From NCBI GenBank assembly GCA_009746045.1, contig RPFO01000072.1:3483237-3547236 (forward strand): a stretch of 64,000 nt of DNA. Reading direction: 5' to 3'. The notes beneath the pieces are model-generated. The model ran no database searches. It was not told the origin of the DNA and was given only the letters and a program-made list of their open reading frames with translations. Each line of letters begins with the position of its first letter. The first letter of the stretch is position 1. This document shows, piece by piece, positions 53,486 through 62,676 of this stretch. Position numbers and translations under genes: made by a program. This DNA comes from Mesostigma viride (taxonomy: Eukaryota > Streptophyta > Mesostigmatophyceae > Mesostigmatales > Mesostigmataceae).

Positions 53486-53890
53486 ATGTCCTACGGATGC
53501 GCCAAGCCCGAGTTCGTCGTACAGAGGGAACGGGAGGAAATCATCAATGCTAAAAAACGTGCTGCCAGGGCTGACAGAGTCGCACAACTCGAAGCCATGG
53601 AGGATCAGAAACACGAATCGTGCGCGTACTGCCACAGTCCTGTTTCCGAAGACGGGTGGAAGTTCGAAGGCCGATGGATGACGAGACCGGCAATGGAAAA
53701 ACAACCAGAACCATGGATCTTGTGTTGCAAGTCTTGCTACGATACCAAGTTTGGTGTCGGGAGAAACGAGTCCGACATGATGAAGGTTTTTAAGAACGCG
53801 TATTCCCCGCATCTTACGTATCACACCACCGTCAACGAGCACGCCTGTTTCGCGACGAACCGCGTCACGCCGTTCTGTCATCCCAAATAG
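53486..53890 (+). CDS. Zinc-binding viral protein, 134 aa
   Basis: A helical N-terminus rich in Arg, Glu and Ala precedes CAYCHS and CCKSC, which form a likely C4 zinc site at about residues 50-85. The tail contains further Cys and His. ATG 53486 directly follows the previous stop (TAACC). Function unknown. The 3' end overlaps the convergent gene by 26 bases. Confidence 0.65.
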   Translation: MSYGCAKPEFVVQREREEIINAKKRAARADRVAQLEAMEDQKHESCAYCHSPVSEDGWKFEGRWMTRPAMEKQPEPWILCCKSCYDTKFGVGRNESDMMKVFKNAYSPHLTYHTTVNEHACFATNRVTPFCHPK

Positions 53891-54512
53891 CGTATGCGAA
53901 CAGACGCACGCCTTGCGTTTCGATGACGAGAGTGATTCCCCATCCGTCCATGTCGAAATGGGTTATCATCCGTGTTGGAAACCGGTTCCGGAATCGGTTC
54001 ACGATGTCGCAGCGTCGAATCGCCTGAAGCCAGCTCTTGCTTGTGTACACGTCGTCAAGAGTGCGTATAAGACGTTCTCTGTCCCAAGGTGTTGGCTCTT
54101 GCTCCAAGATCAATTCGTTAGATGATGGAGTCGCGTCACGAACGACGATGAATCCGTTGGCAGCCTCCATGACGAAAATGCCTTGACGAACTCCGTCGTC
54201 TGATGGAGTTTTGATAACCTTGGTAACCGTGAAGGGACCTGCGTTCAAATCTTTTGATACCCGTTCTGCATCGACACGTCTTACTTCAGGCTGCTTGCCG
54301 TCTGGAATCGAGTAGCCTATATAGGAAGACGGCGAGAGACACATCTTGGTTTGCCATCGAGCTTTTTTGCAAACGTCGAGAACCGACTTGGTTTCCTGTT
54401 CCTCATGATTTTCTGGATCAGTTTCTGATTGTAGCGCATATTGAGAAGCAGCATACGCTACAAGTAGTCCAGCTCCTGTAGCAGCTGCTATTTTGACCAA
54501 TGTGTCTGACAT
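53865..54512 (-). CDS. N-terminally anchored viral protein, 215 aa
   Basis: Residues 5-24 form a hydrophobic helix (LVKIAAATGAGLLVAYAAS), then an acidic linker and a mixed alpha/beta domain of about 160 residues. No catalytic motif is recognised. AT-rich sequence with TTATTAGATATC precedes the ATG. The neighbour upstream on the same strand is another membrane protein, 5 bases away. Confidence 0.68.
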   Translation of the reverse strand: MSDTLVKIAAATGAGLLVAYAASQYALQSETDPENHEEQETKSVLDVCKKARWQTKMCLSPSSYIGYSIPDGKQPEVRRVDAERVSKDLNAGPFTVTKVIKTPSDDGVRQGIFVMEAANGFIVVRDATPSSNELILEQEPTPWDRERLIRTLDDVYTSKSWLQAIRRCDIVNRFRNRFPTRMITHFDMDGWGITLVIETQGVRLFAYAIWDDRTA

Positions 54513-54517
54513 GATAT

Positions 54518-54919
54518 CTAATAAAATGCGATATTTTTAGGGTAGCACTGAGGCTCGGAAACCAATGCGTATGATCCCCCGAACGTGATCACATGCAGCA
54601 AAGCGTGCATCGTGTTGCTATCTTTCGACAATTGAAAAATCCAATAAGCGAGCAGTGCGTACATTAAAGAAGCGTACATCATGATAACGCGCCACGAGAT
54701 TATACCGCACACGATCCCCGCGTACGCTCCGTACAGAGCCATGTAGTTTGCAACGACCATATCAATCTTTCGAACGACGCGTTCGTTTAAAGAATGATTG
54801 ATTTGAGACATCACTACAAGTGCAACAAATCCATATCTGAACGTGACCGTATGTTGTACGGCCCACACATGAATCATAGGAATCGCGTACAACATAGACG
54901 AAACGTTCAAAATACTCAT
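54518..54919 (-). CDS. Polytopic membrane protein, 133 aa
   Basis: Four or five hydrophobic helices with several His residues (for example MIHVWAVQH and MHALLHVITF). The start at 54919 is the first ATG; a GTG start two codons earlier is possible. No family is recognised. It sits in tandem with other minus-strand genes from 56462 down to 53865. Confidence 0.65.
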   Translation of the reverse strand: MSILNVSSMLYAIPMIHVWAVQHTVTFRYGFVALVVMSQINHSLNERVVRKIDMVVANYMALYGAYAGIVCGIISWRVIMMYASLMYALLAYWIFQLSKDSNTMHALLHVITFGGSYALVSEPQCYPKNIAFY

Positions 54920-54952
54920 CGTCACAATCTGCGCTACAAATCCAGAGAACGA

Positions 54953-55429
54953 CTAATTTTTTATAAACGGAAGCGCGTGGCCAGATGCCAGCATCACTTC
55001 GTTTAAGGTTACCCCGTCTTCAATGACGAGTGTCCCTAAAACGCGACCGAACGCGTCATTCTGATGGCAACGAAGTGTAATGATCTTCGTGTTTGTATCC
55101 ACTAACTCTTGTATATCCTTGGGGCTGAACGTTGTATCGGACGGGTCAAACTTGCAATCGGTCGCTAGCTTTATGAGTGCGTTGCGAGAAAGACACGCTG
55201 ATTTCTTGACCGTGTCTCGGTTCCAAGTAAAGGCTGGCGGGTGCATTTCCGGTGCGTTGATACCGGCTAGGCGGACGTTGAGTTTGACGCAAAGTTCCGT
55301 CCAAGGAACATTCGCGGCAACACGGACGGTATCGCCGTCATGACAGCTTACGACTTTACAAGGCAGTTCGAGGCCATCTAATGATAAAAGTGGCAGATCG
55401 GAGTCTTTCATTGTTTTAAGAGAATCCAT
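54953..55429 (-). CDS. Staphylococcal nuclease-like (SNase) protein, 158 aa
   Basis: The OB-fold nuclease shows CHDGDTVRV (metal-binding Asp), VRLAGINAPE (first catalytic Arg and the E/D pair, with Asn in the second metal position) and NDAFGRVLGTLV (second catalytic Arg). Thermonucleases of this family cleave DNA and RNA with calcium. The Asn-for-Asp change may lower activity. No signal peptide is visible. Similar nucleases occur in several giant viruses. Confidence 0.8.
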   Translation of the reverse strand: MDSLKTMKDSDLPLLSLDGLELPCKVVSCHDGDTVRVAANVPWTELCVKLNVRLAGINAPEMHPPAFTWNRDTVKKSACLSRNALIKLATDCKFDPSDTTFSPKDIQELVDTNTKIITLRCHQNDAFGRVLGTLVIEDGVTLNEVMLASGHALPFIKN

Positions 55430-55455
55430 TTCATTAAATCATATATTACATAAAA

Positions 55456-55830
55456 TCACTTCTTCTTCTGCCGAACCTTCACAGTCTTTTTCTTTCTAAC
55501 TCTTCTTAGTCTTTTGCGTTTCTGTCCCGCCCCGTGGCCATCAGCATCAGATGGTTCATGAGCGGAAGGCTCGGATGCAGCTGGAGGGGCGACACTGCCC
55601 GCAGTAGCAACCGTGGATGGCGCAGGGGGGGTGGGTCGCTCGATGTATCTTCGTTCGACGATGTAGACAGGTGGGCGGGTGTAAACGCGAGGAAAAACGC
55701 CTCGAGATGGGGCGGAGGCTGCGTCCTTCATTCTTCGAATATGTGTTCTGCACTTGGACTTTGAAGAGACCGTCTTGCAGGACATTTTCCCGTCCTTTGT
55801 TGCGGCACAGCAGCGGATTTTCGACACCAT
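55456..55830 (-). CDS. Cys/His N-terminal motif protein with basic tail, 124 aa
   Basis: The start IRCCAATKDGKMSCKTV with KCRTHI is the same Cys/His module as at 14524 and 45734. The middle is Ala/Pro/Ser-rich and low-complexity. The last 20 residues are very basic (KRKRLRRVRKKKTVKVRQ) and may bind nucleic acid. No F-box is seen here. It lies 5 bases after the J-domain-like gene. Confidence 0.65.
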   Translation of the reverse strand: MVSKIRCCAATKDGKMSCKTVSSKSKCRTHIRRMKDAASAPSRGVFPRVYTRPPVYIVERRYIERPTPPAPSTVATAGSVAPPAASEPSAHEPSDADGHGAGQKRKRLRRVRKKKTVKVRQKKK

Positions 55831-55835
55831 TGTTA

Positions 55836-56462
55836 CTACGAGGACCGAAAAAAACGACGGATGTCGTTTCGTTGTCGTAGCTTTTTGCAGGCGTCAAGAG
55901 CCTCCATAGCTTTCAATACGACACAGAGGTCGCCTTTTTTTGATCGCAAGATCTCGGCGGCGGATCGAGCCCTTGCCCATGCGATCATCTGGTTGTGAGG
56001 AGGCAGTGAGCGAAACCTCGTCTCTGCTTCGTGCAGAGTACCGATTTCCTTCCTCAACGCTCGACCCCAAACAGTGACGCACACGCTTAGGTTTGAAACA
56101 TCGATCAACTCTCGTGTCAAATCGGCGAATGTGTCGCCGAATACTTTCTGAGAGCTCGTTGGGGAAACGCCGCGTCCGTATACCCGCTGCACAACGTCGA
56201 AGAGCTGACTGGCACATTCAGAGGCGTCTTGGTTCTTGTCTGGATGCACGACGAGACAGAGGTCGAGATAGTGCTTCCGCTTGATCGGCTGTTTTCCGAT
56301 CTGGCTCTGCTCCTTTACGCGCTTGAAATCGCGCAACACGCACTCAGAAAGAGAAACGGAACCTTCCATTAAACAAGTCGCCAACAGCTCTTGTTCTGAA
56401 GCGGGCATTGATAGACACTCGCAGAAAATGTCTTGGCGTTGAAAGGAAGGAAGGTTGCCCAT
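55836..56462 (-). CDS. J-domain-like protein, 208 aa
   Basis: At about residues 65-98 the sequence KHYLDLCLVVHPDKNQDASE and LFDVVQRVYG shows the HPD loop and flanking helices of a DnaJ domain. The rest is helical with no Gly/Phe or zinc region, so it is not a full DnaJ. Viral J-proteins recruit host Hsp70. The start at 56462 is the first ATG. The gene heads a tandem minus-strand group. Confidence 0.72.
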   Translation of the reverse strand: MGNLPSFQRQDIFCECLSMPASEQELLATCLMEGSVSLSECVLRDFKRVKEQSQIGKQPIKRKHYLDLCLVVHPDKNQDASECASQLFDVVQRVYGRGVSPTSSQKVFGDTFADLTRELIDVSNLSVCVTVWGRALRKEIGTLHEAETRFRSLPPHNQMIAWARARSAAEILRSKKGDLCVVLKAMEALDACKKLRQRNDIRRFFRSS

Positions 56463-56626
56463 TTCCGTGGAAGGAGAGAGACTGTCTTCGAAGGATTACC
56501 TGGACATTTATTCCGTCCTGACAAAATATCTGGAGCGCCGCGCCGTGGATGACGTTTGTAACCGGCTTTCGGTGATACTTTTGTCATCAAGTTTGCACGC
56601 GCCGTGGTAGAGTCGCCTCGACTACC

Positions 56627-57468
56627 ATGGCCTCCAGCACTGCCTTGGCCCTCGTGGGCGTCTCTACCGAACAATTCAAGGAGGTTTTCGCGCAAGGAAA
56701 ACTCGTTTCAAAACAACAGTTCGACGGAAAACTTCCCCTGCCCTCTAAAGACGATGTCGAGGCAGACCAGGTGCGAATTCTGCGGGATCTGACTGCAAAA
56801 AGTGCGGGGCAGATCGTTCCGTTTATACCCGAGAAAGTCGTCAGCGGGAGGCGTTTGTTTCATCTGCTCAACTTCTTGCGGTTCATTCTCGAGAAATGGA
56901 CGACCAACATTCCCTCTTCGTTCGTCGATTTCGTCCACCAATCCGGAGGGACGATACTGAAGGTCGAAAAGACTGCGTACGCCTGCCCCGTGGTCTTGGC
57001 GAATCTCGCTCGTGCGGTCTCGTGCCCCGTTGGGAGCGGGAAAAGCGTAGCGCGCTCGTGAACGAATGGTTCAAGTCTCACAGGATTTCCATCACCGTCT
57101 CTGTCGAGGAAATCGTCATCGACAACGCTCCTGTCGAGAAGACTGCCGTATTCAGGGAAATGACGAGACGAGACGCTTTTCTTCGTTTCGAGATTCAGAG
57201 ACTCGAGGACGTCTGGGCAAAATACAACGAGGCATTTCGCGACTACGAGAAAGATCACCGCGCAAGAGAGCAGTTTCAGAAACTCTGCGAGGATTCAAAC
57301 CACGCCATGCGGCGTCTACCAGTCGCTAGGCACGAGCTGGATGTCGTTTCAACAGTCCTCGCAACCCCTGAGTTGCTCAGGAGTCTCGAGACCATCTCTA
57401 TTCCTGCCGCTTTTGAATACGATCCTAGAATGGTAGTTTCTTCAAGCAAATCGCTGGGGCGTTGTTGA
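56627..57468 (+). pseudogene. Viral protein of about 280 aa with one frameshift
   Basis: ATG 56627 is in ACCATGGCC context. The first frame runs 144 codons to TGA 57061. The second frame, starting before 57061, continues with VNEWFKSHRISITVSVEEIV and a helical C-terminus (FEIQRLEDVWAKYNEAFRDY). The two overlap near 57040-57060, where a one-base change would join them. No domain is recognised. A C-terminal coiled coil is likely. Confidence 0.62.
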
Positions 57469-57525
57469 GAAATTTGTAAAATAATTAAATGATTATTTTC
57501 ATTAATAAATATCATTTACATCAAA

Positions 57526-58386
57526 TCAAGACACATTCTCAGACTTGCTGATCTCGTCTAGGTTGGCCTGGAAAATGGCATCCAAATCGAGTTGAAAATC
57601 GTCCATGCTAGCTTCCGCGGGGCGTGAGCCTAGAACCCCCAACAGCATTTTCTTGATAAGTAGGCTCACTTCTTCCTTTGTCGCGGAAGCGGTCTCGTCT
57701 TGCGTGTTTCGAGAAAGAAAATGAAGAACGCGTTCGCTAAGGCCACATAGGTCCATGCATGCCTTGATTTCCAATTCTCGCTTCTTGATTTCGAGTTCCG
57801 CTCGAAACAGTTCAGAATGTGAAGCCAACAGAGAGCGAACCTCCTCGCTTGCGTTGGAAACCGCCTGGGACGTGTCTTTGATGGTGGCCGCCATGGCTGC
57901 GTATCTCGACTCTGCGTTCAAAATCTCTTGACCGATGCGGTCTTGCGCGTTCTCGAGTTGTCGAGAAAAGCAGCCGAGTTCAGCGAGCCACCTTGAGCGG
58001 TCGAAAATACCGGAAGAGACGCTCTCGGCCTCTCTGAGAGCCGCAAACTCCGGCAAGACAACGCTGATAAGCGGCCACAATAAAGCAGGAGCGATCCAGC
58101 ACGCGTCGGTGTCTTTGCAAATAAGAGTGGGAGCTTTTGTGAACGCCTCGATGGACTCTGCGAACGTTTTGATATGTTTTAGCTCTGAAAAAGCCTGGAA
58201 CGTCTCGAAGGCGTTGTCGAAACCGCAAAGACTCCGCACGACGTCGATTCCTTGAATGAGCGTCGAAGGGAAATGCACGCGTATAAGATTTGGACCTTTC
58301 AGTGGGACGTGCGGTTTAAAATTGTAGCACTCAAGCCCTTTCCCGATAGTAAAATCATGGCGAAGGAGGCAGTGTACGTCCGCCAT
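57526..58386 (-). CDS. Viral protein with helical C-terminus, 286 aa
   Basis: The ATG at 58386 is chosen because CATATAATAT lies about 40 bases upstream; the longer frame to 58539 would run through that promoter. The N-terminal 150 residues have a mixed fold, followed by a long helical stretch (LENAQDRIGQEILNAESRYA). No family is recognised. It is divergent from the gene at 58545, and the two share about 160 bases containing both promoters. Confidence 0.66.
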   Translation of the reverse strand: MADVHCLLRHDFTIGKGLECYNFKPHVPLKGPNLIRVHFPSTLIQGIDVVRSLCGFDNAFETFQAFSELKHIKTFAESIEAFTKAPTLICKDTDACWIAPALLWPLISVVLPEFAALREAESVSSGIFDRSRWLAELGCFSRQLENAQDRIGQEILNAESRYAAMAATIKDTSQAVSNASEEVRSLLASHSELFRAELEIKKRELEIKACMDLCGLSERVLHFLSRNTQDETASATKEEVSLLIKKMLLGVLGSRPAEASMDDFQLDLDAIFQANLDEISKSENVS

Positions 58387-58420
58387 CGTCTCGTCACCGG
58401 GGTAGTTTGAAACGCGAGAG

Positions 58421-58430
58421 ATATTATATG
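58421..58430 (-). promoter_or_regulatory. TATA box with about 40-nt leader
   Basis: On the minus strand CATATAATAT lies about 40 bases before the ATG at 58386. It supports that start over the longer frame. Confidence 0.5.
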
Positions 58431-58544
58431 CCTTTCTGGAATCGTAACCGACGCGAAACGATAAGGCGCCGCGCCAGATATTTTCGACATCAAAACAGGA
58501 TAAATAGACAGCGCTACCCGGCGTTTCTGTTCTCGACACTCGCC

Positions 58545-59696
58545 ATGGAGACCGTCTTTGTCGACAACGAGAGAGGTCTCATAAGCATATTAGACGTTCT
58601 CTTTCACGAGCTAAAAGTCGACCGCGTGGAAGACCTCGTTCGTCAATTTCCATCGGTGTTTTCAAAGTGCGAGCGAGTTGTGCGAAACGGGCGCGAAGAT
58701 CTTCTTGCGGACGCTGTGACCGCTTTGCTTATCATTCGAGCCTTATCGTGGGCTTCCAGAGCAAGCGCCCGCCTTTCATGTGCTCGTTACGTCTCAAATC
58801 GTCTCGGAGCGCATCCGAAACTCGTTTACGCCGTCTTCGATATCGATGCGAGCGACGAACCACACCATGGTGCTTACTCCGACCTTCTAATAACCCCTCT
58901 TCCGGAGGGCATGATGGGAGCGGACAGGAACACGAAAGATCAGTTCAGCGACACGAATCTCGTCGCGGCTGAACGCTACTTGATGCGATTTCGCCGAAAG
59001 TTCAGCATCCCTGACGAGGCATGGAACGATTTTTCCAACGCAGTGAAGGTGATGGCGGGCGTCGACCAAGAACCCGTGAAGCCAGCCAAGGACTGCGAGC
59101 CGCGATGGAGGCTCGTGAACTTGTGTTATGCGTCCGCGGCTAATTCTTTTCGTCTTTTTGGCGAGAAGGCGCATTACTCGCTTATTTTTCACACCGTCGT
59201 GCATCAATTTGATCGCGTGAAGCATTACAACGTTCACGCGGCCCCAGAGACGAAGCGGCATGACATCGATTGGTGCGCTGCCGTTGATGACCGGGCCCAC
59301 TTCATCGTCACAGGCATGACGAAAGAAGAGTTTCGCAAATTGCATCCACAGCTCGCCTCCGACGAGCCAGTGAAGTACGCGTACAATGGGACTACGTGCG
59401 ACCTGCACGACTACGTCCTCAGAGTCCTCTTCGCCCTTCAAGATCATTGCCGTCCCAGCGAAATCGACCACGCCGTGTTTGTGGCTCATGAGCAGTGGTC
59501 AGTCATCGCCCGCCGATTCGGCTGCAGGCTTCTCTGCAGACACCCGAGAACGCGATCTCAGATCGAGTACGTGAAGAGGCTCGACGAGGCCAGCCGGCTC
59601 AGGCATTTGTATTGGAGCGGGATCAGCAAGGTTGATGCGGCGGAAGAAATGGAAGATGACATTTACGAACAGATGTGGACTGACGGGATTTTTTAA
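58545..59696 (+). CDS. Viral protein of unknown function, 383 aa
   Basis: ATG 58545 lies in GCCATGG context, with GATAAATAG about 45 bases upstream. The protein is soluble, helical, and rich in Arg, His and acidic residues. Histidines cluster in SLIFHTVVHQFDRVKHYNVH. No family is recognised. It is intact and is followed by the LINE insertion 18 bases after its stop. Confidence 0.68.
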   Translation: METVFVDNERGLISILDVLFHELKVDRVEDLVRQFPSVFSKCERVVRNGREDLLADAVTALLIIRALSWASRASARLSCARYVSNRLGAHPKLVYAVFDIDASDEPHHGAYSDLLITPLPEGMMGADRNTKDQFSDTNLVAAERYLMRFRRKFSIPDEAWNDFSNAVKVMAGVDQEPVKPAKDCEPRWRLVNLCYASAANSFRLFGEKAHYSLIFHTVVHQFDRVKHYNVHAAPETKRHDIDWCAAVDDRAHFIVTGMTKEEFRKLHPQLASDEPVKYAYNGTTCDLHDYVLRVLFALQDHCRPSEIDHAVFVAHEQWSVIARRFGCRLLCRHPRTRSQIEYVKRLDEASRLRHLYWSGISKVDAAEEMEDDIYEQMWTDGIF

Positions 59697-59701
59697 GTCG
59701 T

Positions 59702-59714
59702 TGTAAATATATTT
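59702..59714 (+). repeat. Target site duplication (left) of the LINE
   Basis: TGTAAATATATTT matches 61647-61659 exactly and marks the 3' side of the minus-strand LINE. Confidence 0.85.
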
Positions 59715-61646
59715 TAAAAATATAATTACTTACAGCAGAGTGAAATCACTCAAACCAAAACAAACGCCCAGCTAGAAACCTATATACAGAGCCATGTCAA
59801 AGCTCTATACTACGATAAGACCAATGGAAACGCCTACTAACGGGAGGAACCTAATAGCCCTGCTGCACCGCAAAATCAGCCCGCGTACGGCGGAGCATGA
59901 TGTCAGCCATGGCCCGAGTCAGCGCCACCGACAAGCGCTGACGCCAATATGACGTCCAGGTCCGCGCCGACCATGGGGCCCGCTGGCCCTCCAGGTCCAG
60001 CCGGTCCTCCCGGAGCCGGCAACACTCCTTGAAGAAGGCGGAGGTCAGGGGCCCCATGGCCCCAAACTCCTCCAGGACAAAGGGCACCACACGATGGTGC
60101 CCGACGTCGCCGTAGGCCAGGAGCTTGGCCCGCTCCGCCCGGTCCGCCGTGTAACCTGCCGTGAGGGAGGCCCCAGCCACGTGGCTAAGAGCCAAGGGCC
60201 GCGCCACCGAAACGTCAATAAGCAGATGCCGGCCACCCCCCTCAAAGTCCAGCACCACGATGTCAGGCCGGTGGTTGGGGGAATAGAAGGCAGCGCCATC
60301 CGCATCCTCGGACCGGATGTTCGCGTGGGGGAAAACCGACCGAATCATGGCGAGCACCACCGTCAGGAGGACAGTGTGCAAATACAAATACCAATTCTGA
60401 TTCTGTTGGCCCCCCATGCAGGCAAGGTAGTGAGTCCCCGTGGGATCCAGCGGCTGCCCACAGCTACCACAAGGCCGCCCGGCCGGAACAAGAGGCTGCG
60501 GGGCAAATAGCTGGTGCCGGAGCGCCACCGAGTAGTGGCTGGGAGCCAAGGCGAATGGGGGGGCCATGGGAAGAGCACGAAGGTACGCCGAGCCCACACT
60601 CCGCAAGGAAAGCGAGAACAGCCACGCACGTCCCTGGGCGTTGAGGTCCGCGAAAAGAGCAATCCAATCAGCCGTGTGCAGAATACCCGCGTAGGTTTTC
60701 TGGTGTTTATCGATGACGCGAGCAGGGAATGCGGCGGGAGATTGAACGGAGGCGACCGAGGGAGTGCCGCGAGGGAGGTGGCGCTGTACCGCCTGAGCGG
60801 CACGGACGGGAGAACAGGCCTGCTGGATCTCAGCATAGGCCTCCTGGATGGCGGTGACGAAGGGCAAAGGGCTGCTGGGGTCCAGGAGGTCAGGCGCTGC
60901 CGTTGCCAAAAGGGGCAGGAGCCGGCAGCTTTCCGCCCACGACTGAGCGACGGAGCCCAAAAATGCTGCTGGGGCCAGCCGGGCGGCACGAGTCAGACCG
61001 CAGCCACCCATCCGTGCAGGCAGGGAGGCAATGCGAATAGCATGTGGCGGGAGGTCGGGGCCCGGGACCAGCTGCGCCAAGGCCGACTGGATGCGTTCGT
61101 CGTGGCCCTCGGCGGCCAGCCGGACCTGAGCCGGAAGAGCGCCCCGGAGCCAGTGAACGACGCGAGGGTGAGCGCAAAACCACAGAAGCAGACCCTTGGT
61201 CTGCGAATCATGAAGGCGCGCAATCAAGGGCAGTACCTCAGTGCGTGCCTCGAGGGCGGCCCGCAGAGCATCGATGACAAACGCGGGGTCGCCAACCGGA
61301 ACGCCGAGGACCTCCAACCCCTGGAGGCGCTCGTCCCGGCCCAAGAGCTGGGGCGGAAAGCCGGAGCAATCACCTTGGGGCGAGTACACCGCGCACTTGG
61401 CAAGGGTCAACTGGAGGTTGATGTCGGCCACCGCGGTCTGCAGTGCCAGCAGAGCCGCGGTGGTGTCCGGCACAGGGCCCAGAAGGTAGATATCATCCAA
61501 GTAGGCCTGAATAGCGACCGCCGGGTGGGCAGCATGGACCGCTTGGAGGCAACCCTGGAGGGGGGCGGCAAAGTACAGGGGTCCCAGGGGGTCCCCTTGC
61601 TGGGTGCCCGACCGCGACAGCAGGCCGCCGCGAGTGCCGTCCTCCA
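59715..61646 (-). mobile_element. 5'-truncated LINE with restriction-like endonuclease
   Basis: The element is flanked by a 13-bp target duplication and lies between two viral genes without breaking either. Its coding part starts within reverse transcriptase, so the 5' portion was lost on insertion. It carries an AT-rich 3' tail and is much richer in G+C than the viral genes. The endonuclease type places it with R2/NeSL/Utopia-like early-branching LINEs. Confidence 0.9.
59851..61646 (-). pseudogene. LINE reverse transcriptase (partial) plus CCHC and PD-(D/E)XK endonuclease
   Basis: The frame begins in reverse transcriptase with SGTQQGDPLGPLYFA and the catalytic YLDDIYLLG box. A thumb and helical region follow. 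Near residue 390 a zinc motif CGSCGQPLDPTGTHYLAC appears, and then the restriction-like endonuclease core RPDIVVLDFEGGGRHLLIDV (about 462-481). N-terminal DNA-binding fingers and the first reverse transcriptase motifs are absent. It ends at TAG 59851-59853. The internal frame is otherwise open, which suggests a recent insertion. Confidence 0.9.
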
Positions 61647-61659
61647 TGTAAATATATTT
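61647..61659 (+). repeat. Target site duplication (right) of the LINE
   Basis: TGTAAATATATTT, exact copy of 59702-59714. It directly overlaps the stop codon region of the second Rieske gene. Confidence 0.85.
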
Positions 61660-62602
61660 AATATGATCGACTTCTTCTTCCTCTCATGTTGTATGCGAAT
61701 CCAATTTTTTCGCGATATGCTCTGATCAAGGCGTCTTTTTCGTCCAAATGATCGACCATGTTTCTAGAATTGTCAATATTTCTTGCCCGGAGTGCTTGTC
61801 GGAGCCATCGACAACTAAACATAAATAACTTTAGGCGTGAAATGGCGCTTTTCGATATCCGATAGCTCGCGATAACAGTGACGCGATTTTTTCCGCATTC
61901 GGTCTCGGGAGTGACGCTGGCTAGAAGCATTACGGGCAAGCGATCGCAATCACTTGCGCGGATCGGATAAACGTGAAGAACAGTAGTATAAGGGACCACG
62001 ACTTCTTGCTTGACGACAGCTTCCAACGCATCGTGAACATAACTTGAAGAAGAACGAAATACCGATTCGTGTGTAATGTTCGCGGCGTTCTGATTGTCGA
62101 GTAGACTTTCGAGAATGACTTGTGGAGATCCCCGAACTCTCATCGAGAAAGAAACCGTTTTAAAATCCGCATACGAACCTAGTCGTGTGGAGGGGGGTGA
62201 GGTCACGAATTCTTGGCCATGCTCGAGTTTGCACCAAACAAGGTTTTCTGATACTCGCGTGTCGAAAAAACCATCTCCTGGACGAACATGTTTTCCGTGG
62301 TAAGCGCACACAACTCCGTCTTCTCTTACTCTTCCTCCACAAGATAGCCTAAAACCTCTATGCGGACACCGGTCCAAGCACGTTGCGATCTTATCGCTGG
62401 AAGATCTGTATACAAACAAGTCGGAATCGTTCACCCGAATCACTTTGGGTCGTTTGAACATTTCGACATGTCCTAAACAAACCCATTTGTCGCAAAAACT
62501 CGAGACGGTTGGAATCGCGGGTTTCGGTTTGCGACAGAGCCTTTGAATATGTTCTGCGCAAAATAACGTTGAAAGGTTCGGCCGCCTGATACTTATTTTC
62601 AT
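61658..62602 (-). CDS. Rieske-type protein with degenerate iron site, 314 aa
   Basis: ATG 62602 starts a protein similar in layout to the gene at 43473. The Rieske ligands are intact in DRCPHRGFRL and CAYHGK (about residues 78-105). In the mononuclear iron region the paralogue's DHAHLEHVH is replaced by DNQNAANIT followed by His, so at least one and probably two iron ligands are missing. It may transfer electrons only, have changed chemistry, or be inactive. The LINE is inserted at its stop codon without changing the frame. Confidence 0.8.
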   Translation of the reverse strand: MKISIRRPNLSTLFCAEHIQRLCRKPKPAIPTVSSFCDKWVCLGHVEMFKRPKVIRVNDSDLFVYRSSSDKIATCLDRCPHRGFRLSCGGRVREDGVVCAYHGKHVRPGDGFFDTRVSENLVWCKLEHGQEFVTSPPSTRLGSYADFKTVSFSMRVRGSPQVILESLLDNQNAANITHESVFRSSSSYVHDALEAVVKQEVVVPYTTVLHVYPIRASDCDRLPVMLLASVTPETECGKNRVTVIASYRISKSAISRLKLFMFSCRWLRQALRARNIDNSRNMVDHLDEKDALIRAYREKIGFAYNMRGRRSRSY

Positions 62603-62676
62603 CTCCGTGTGAAGGTATCTGTGAAAAACAGTCAAGTGGTGGTGACGAACCTTTATTTTGTATTATTATAACACAA

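Noticed and set aside
60514-61725. 403-aa plus-strand frame
   Set aside because: It is antisense to the LINE reverse transcriptase and endonuclease motifs.
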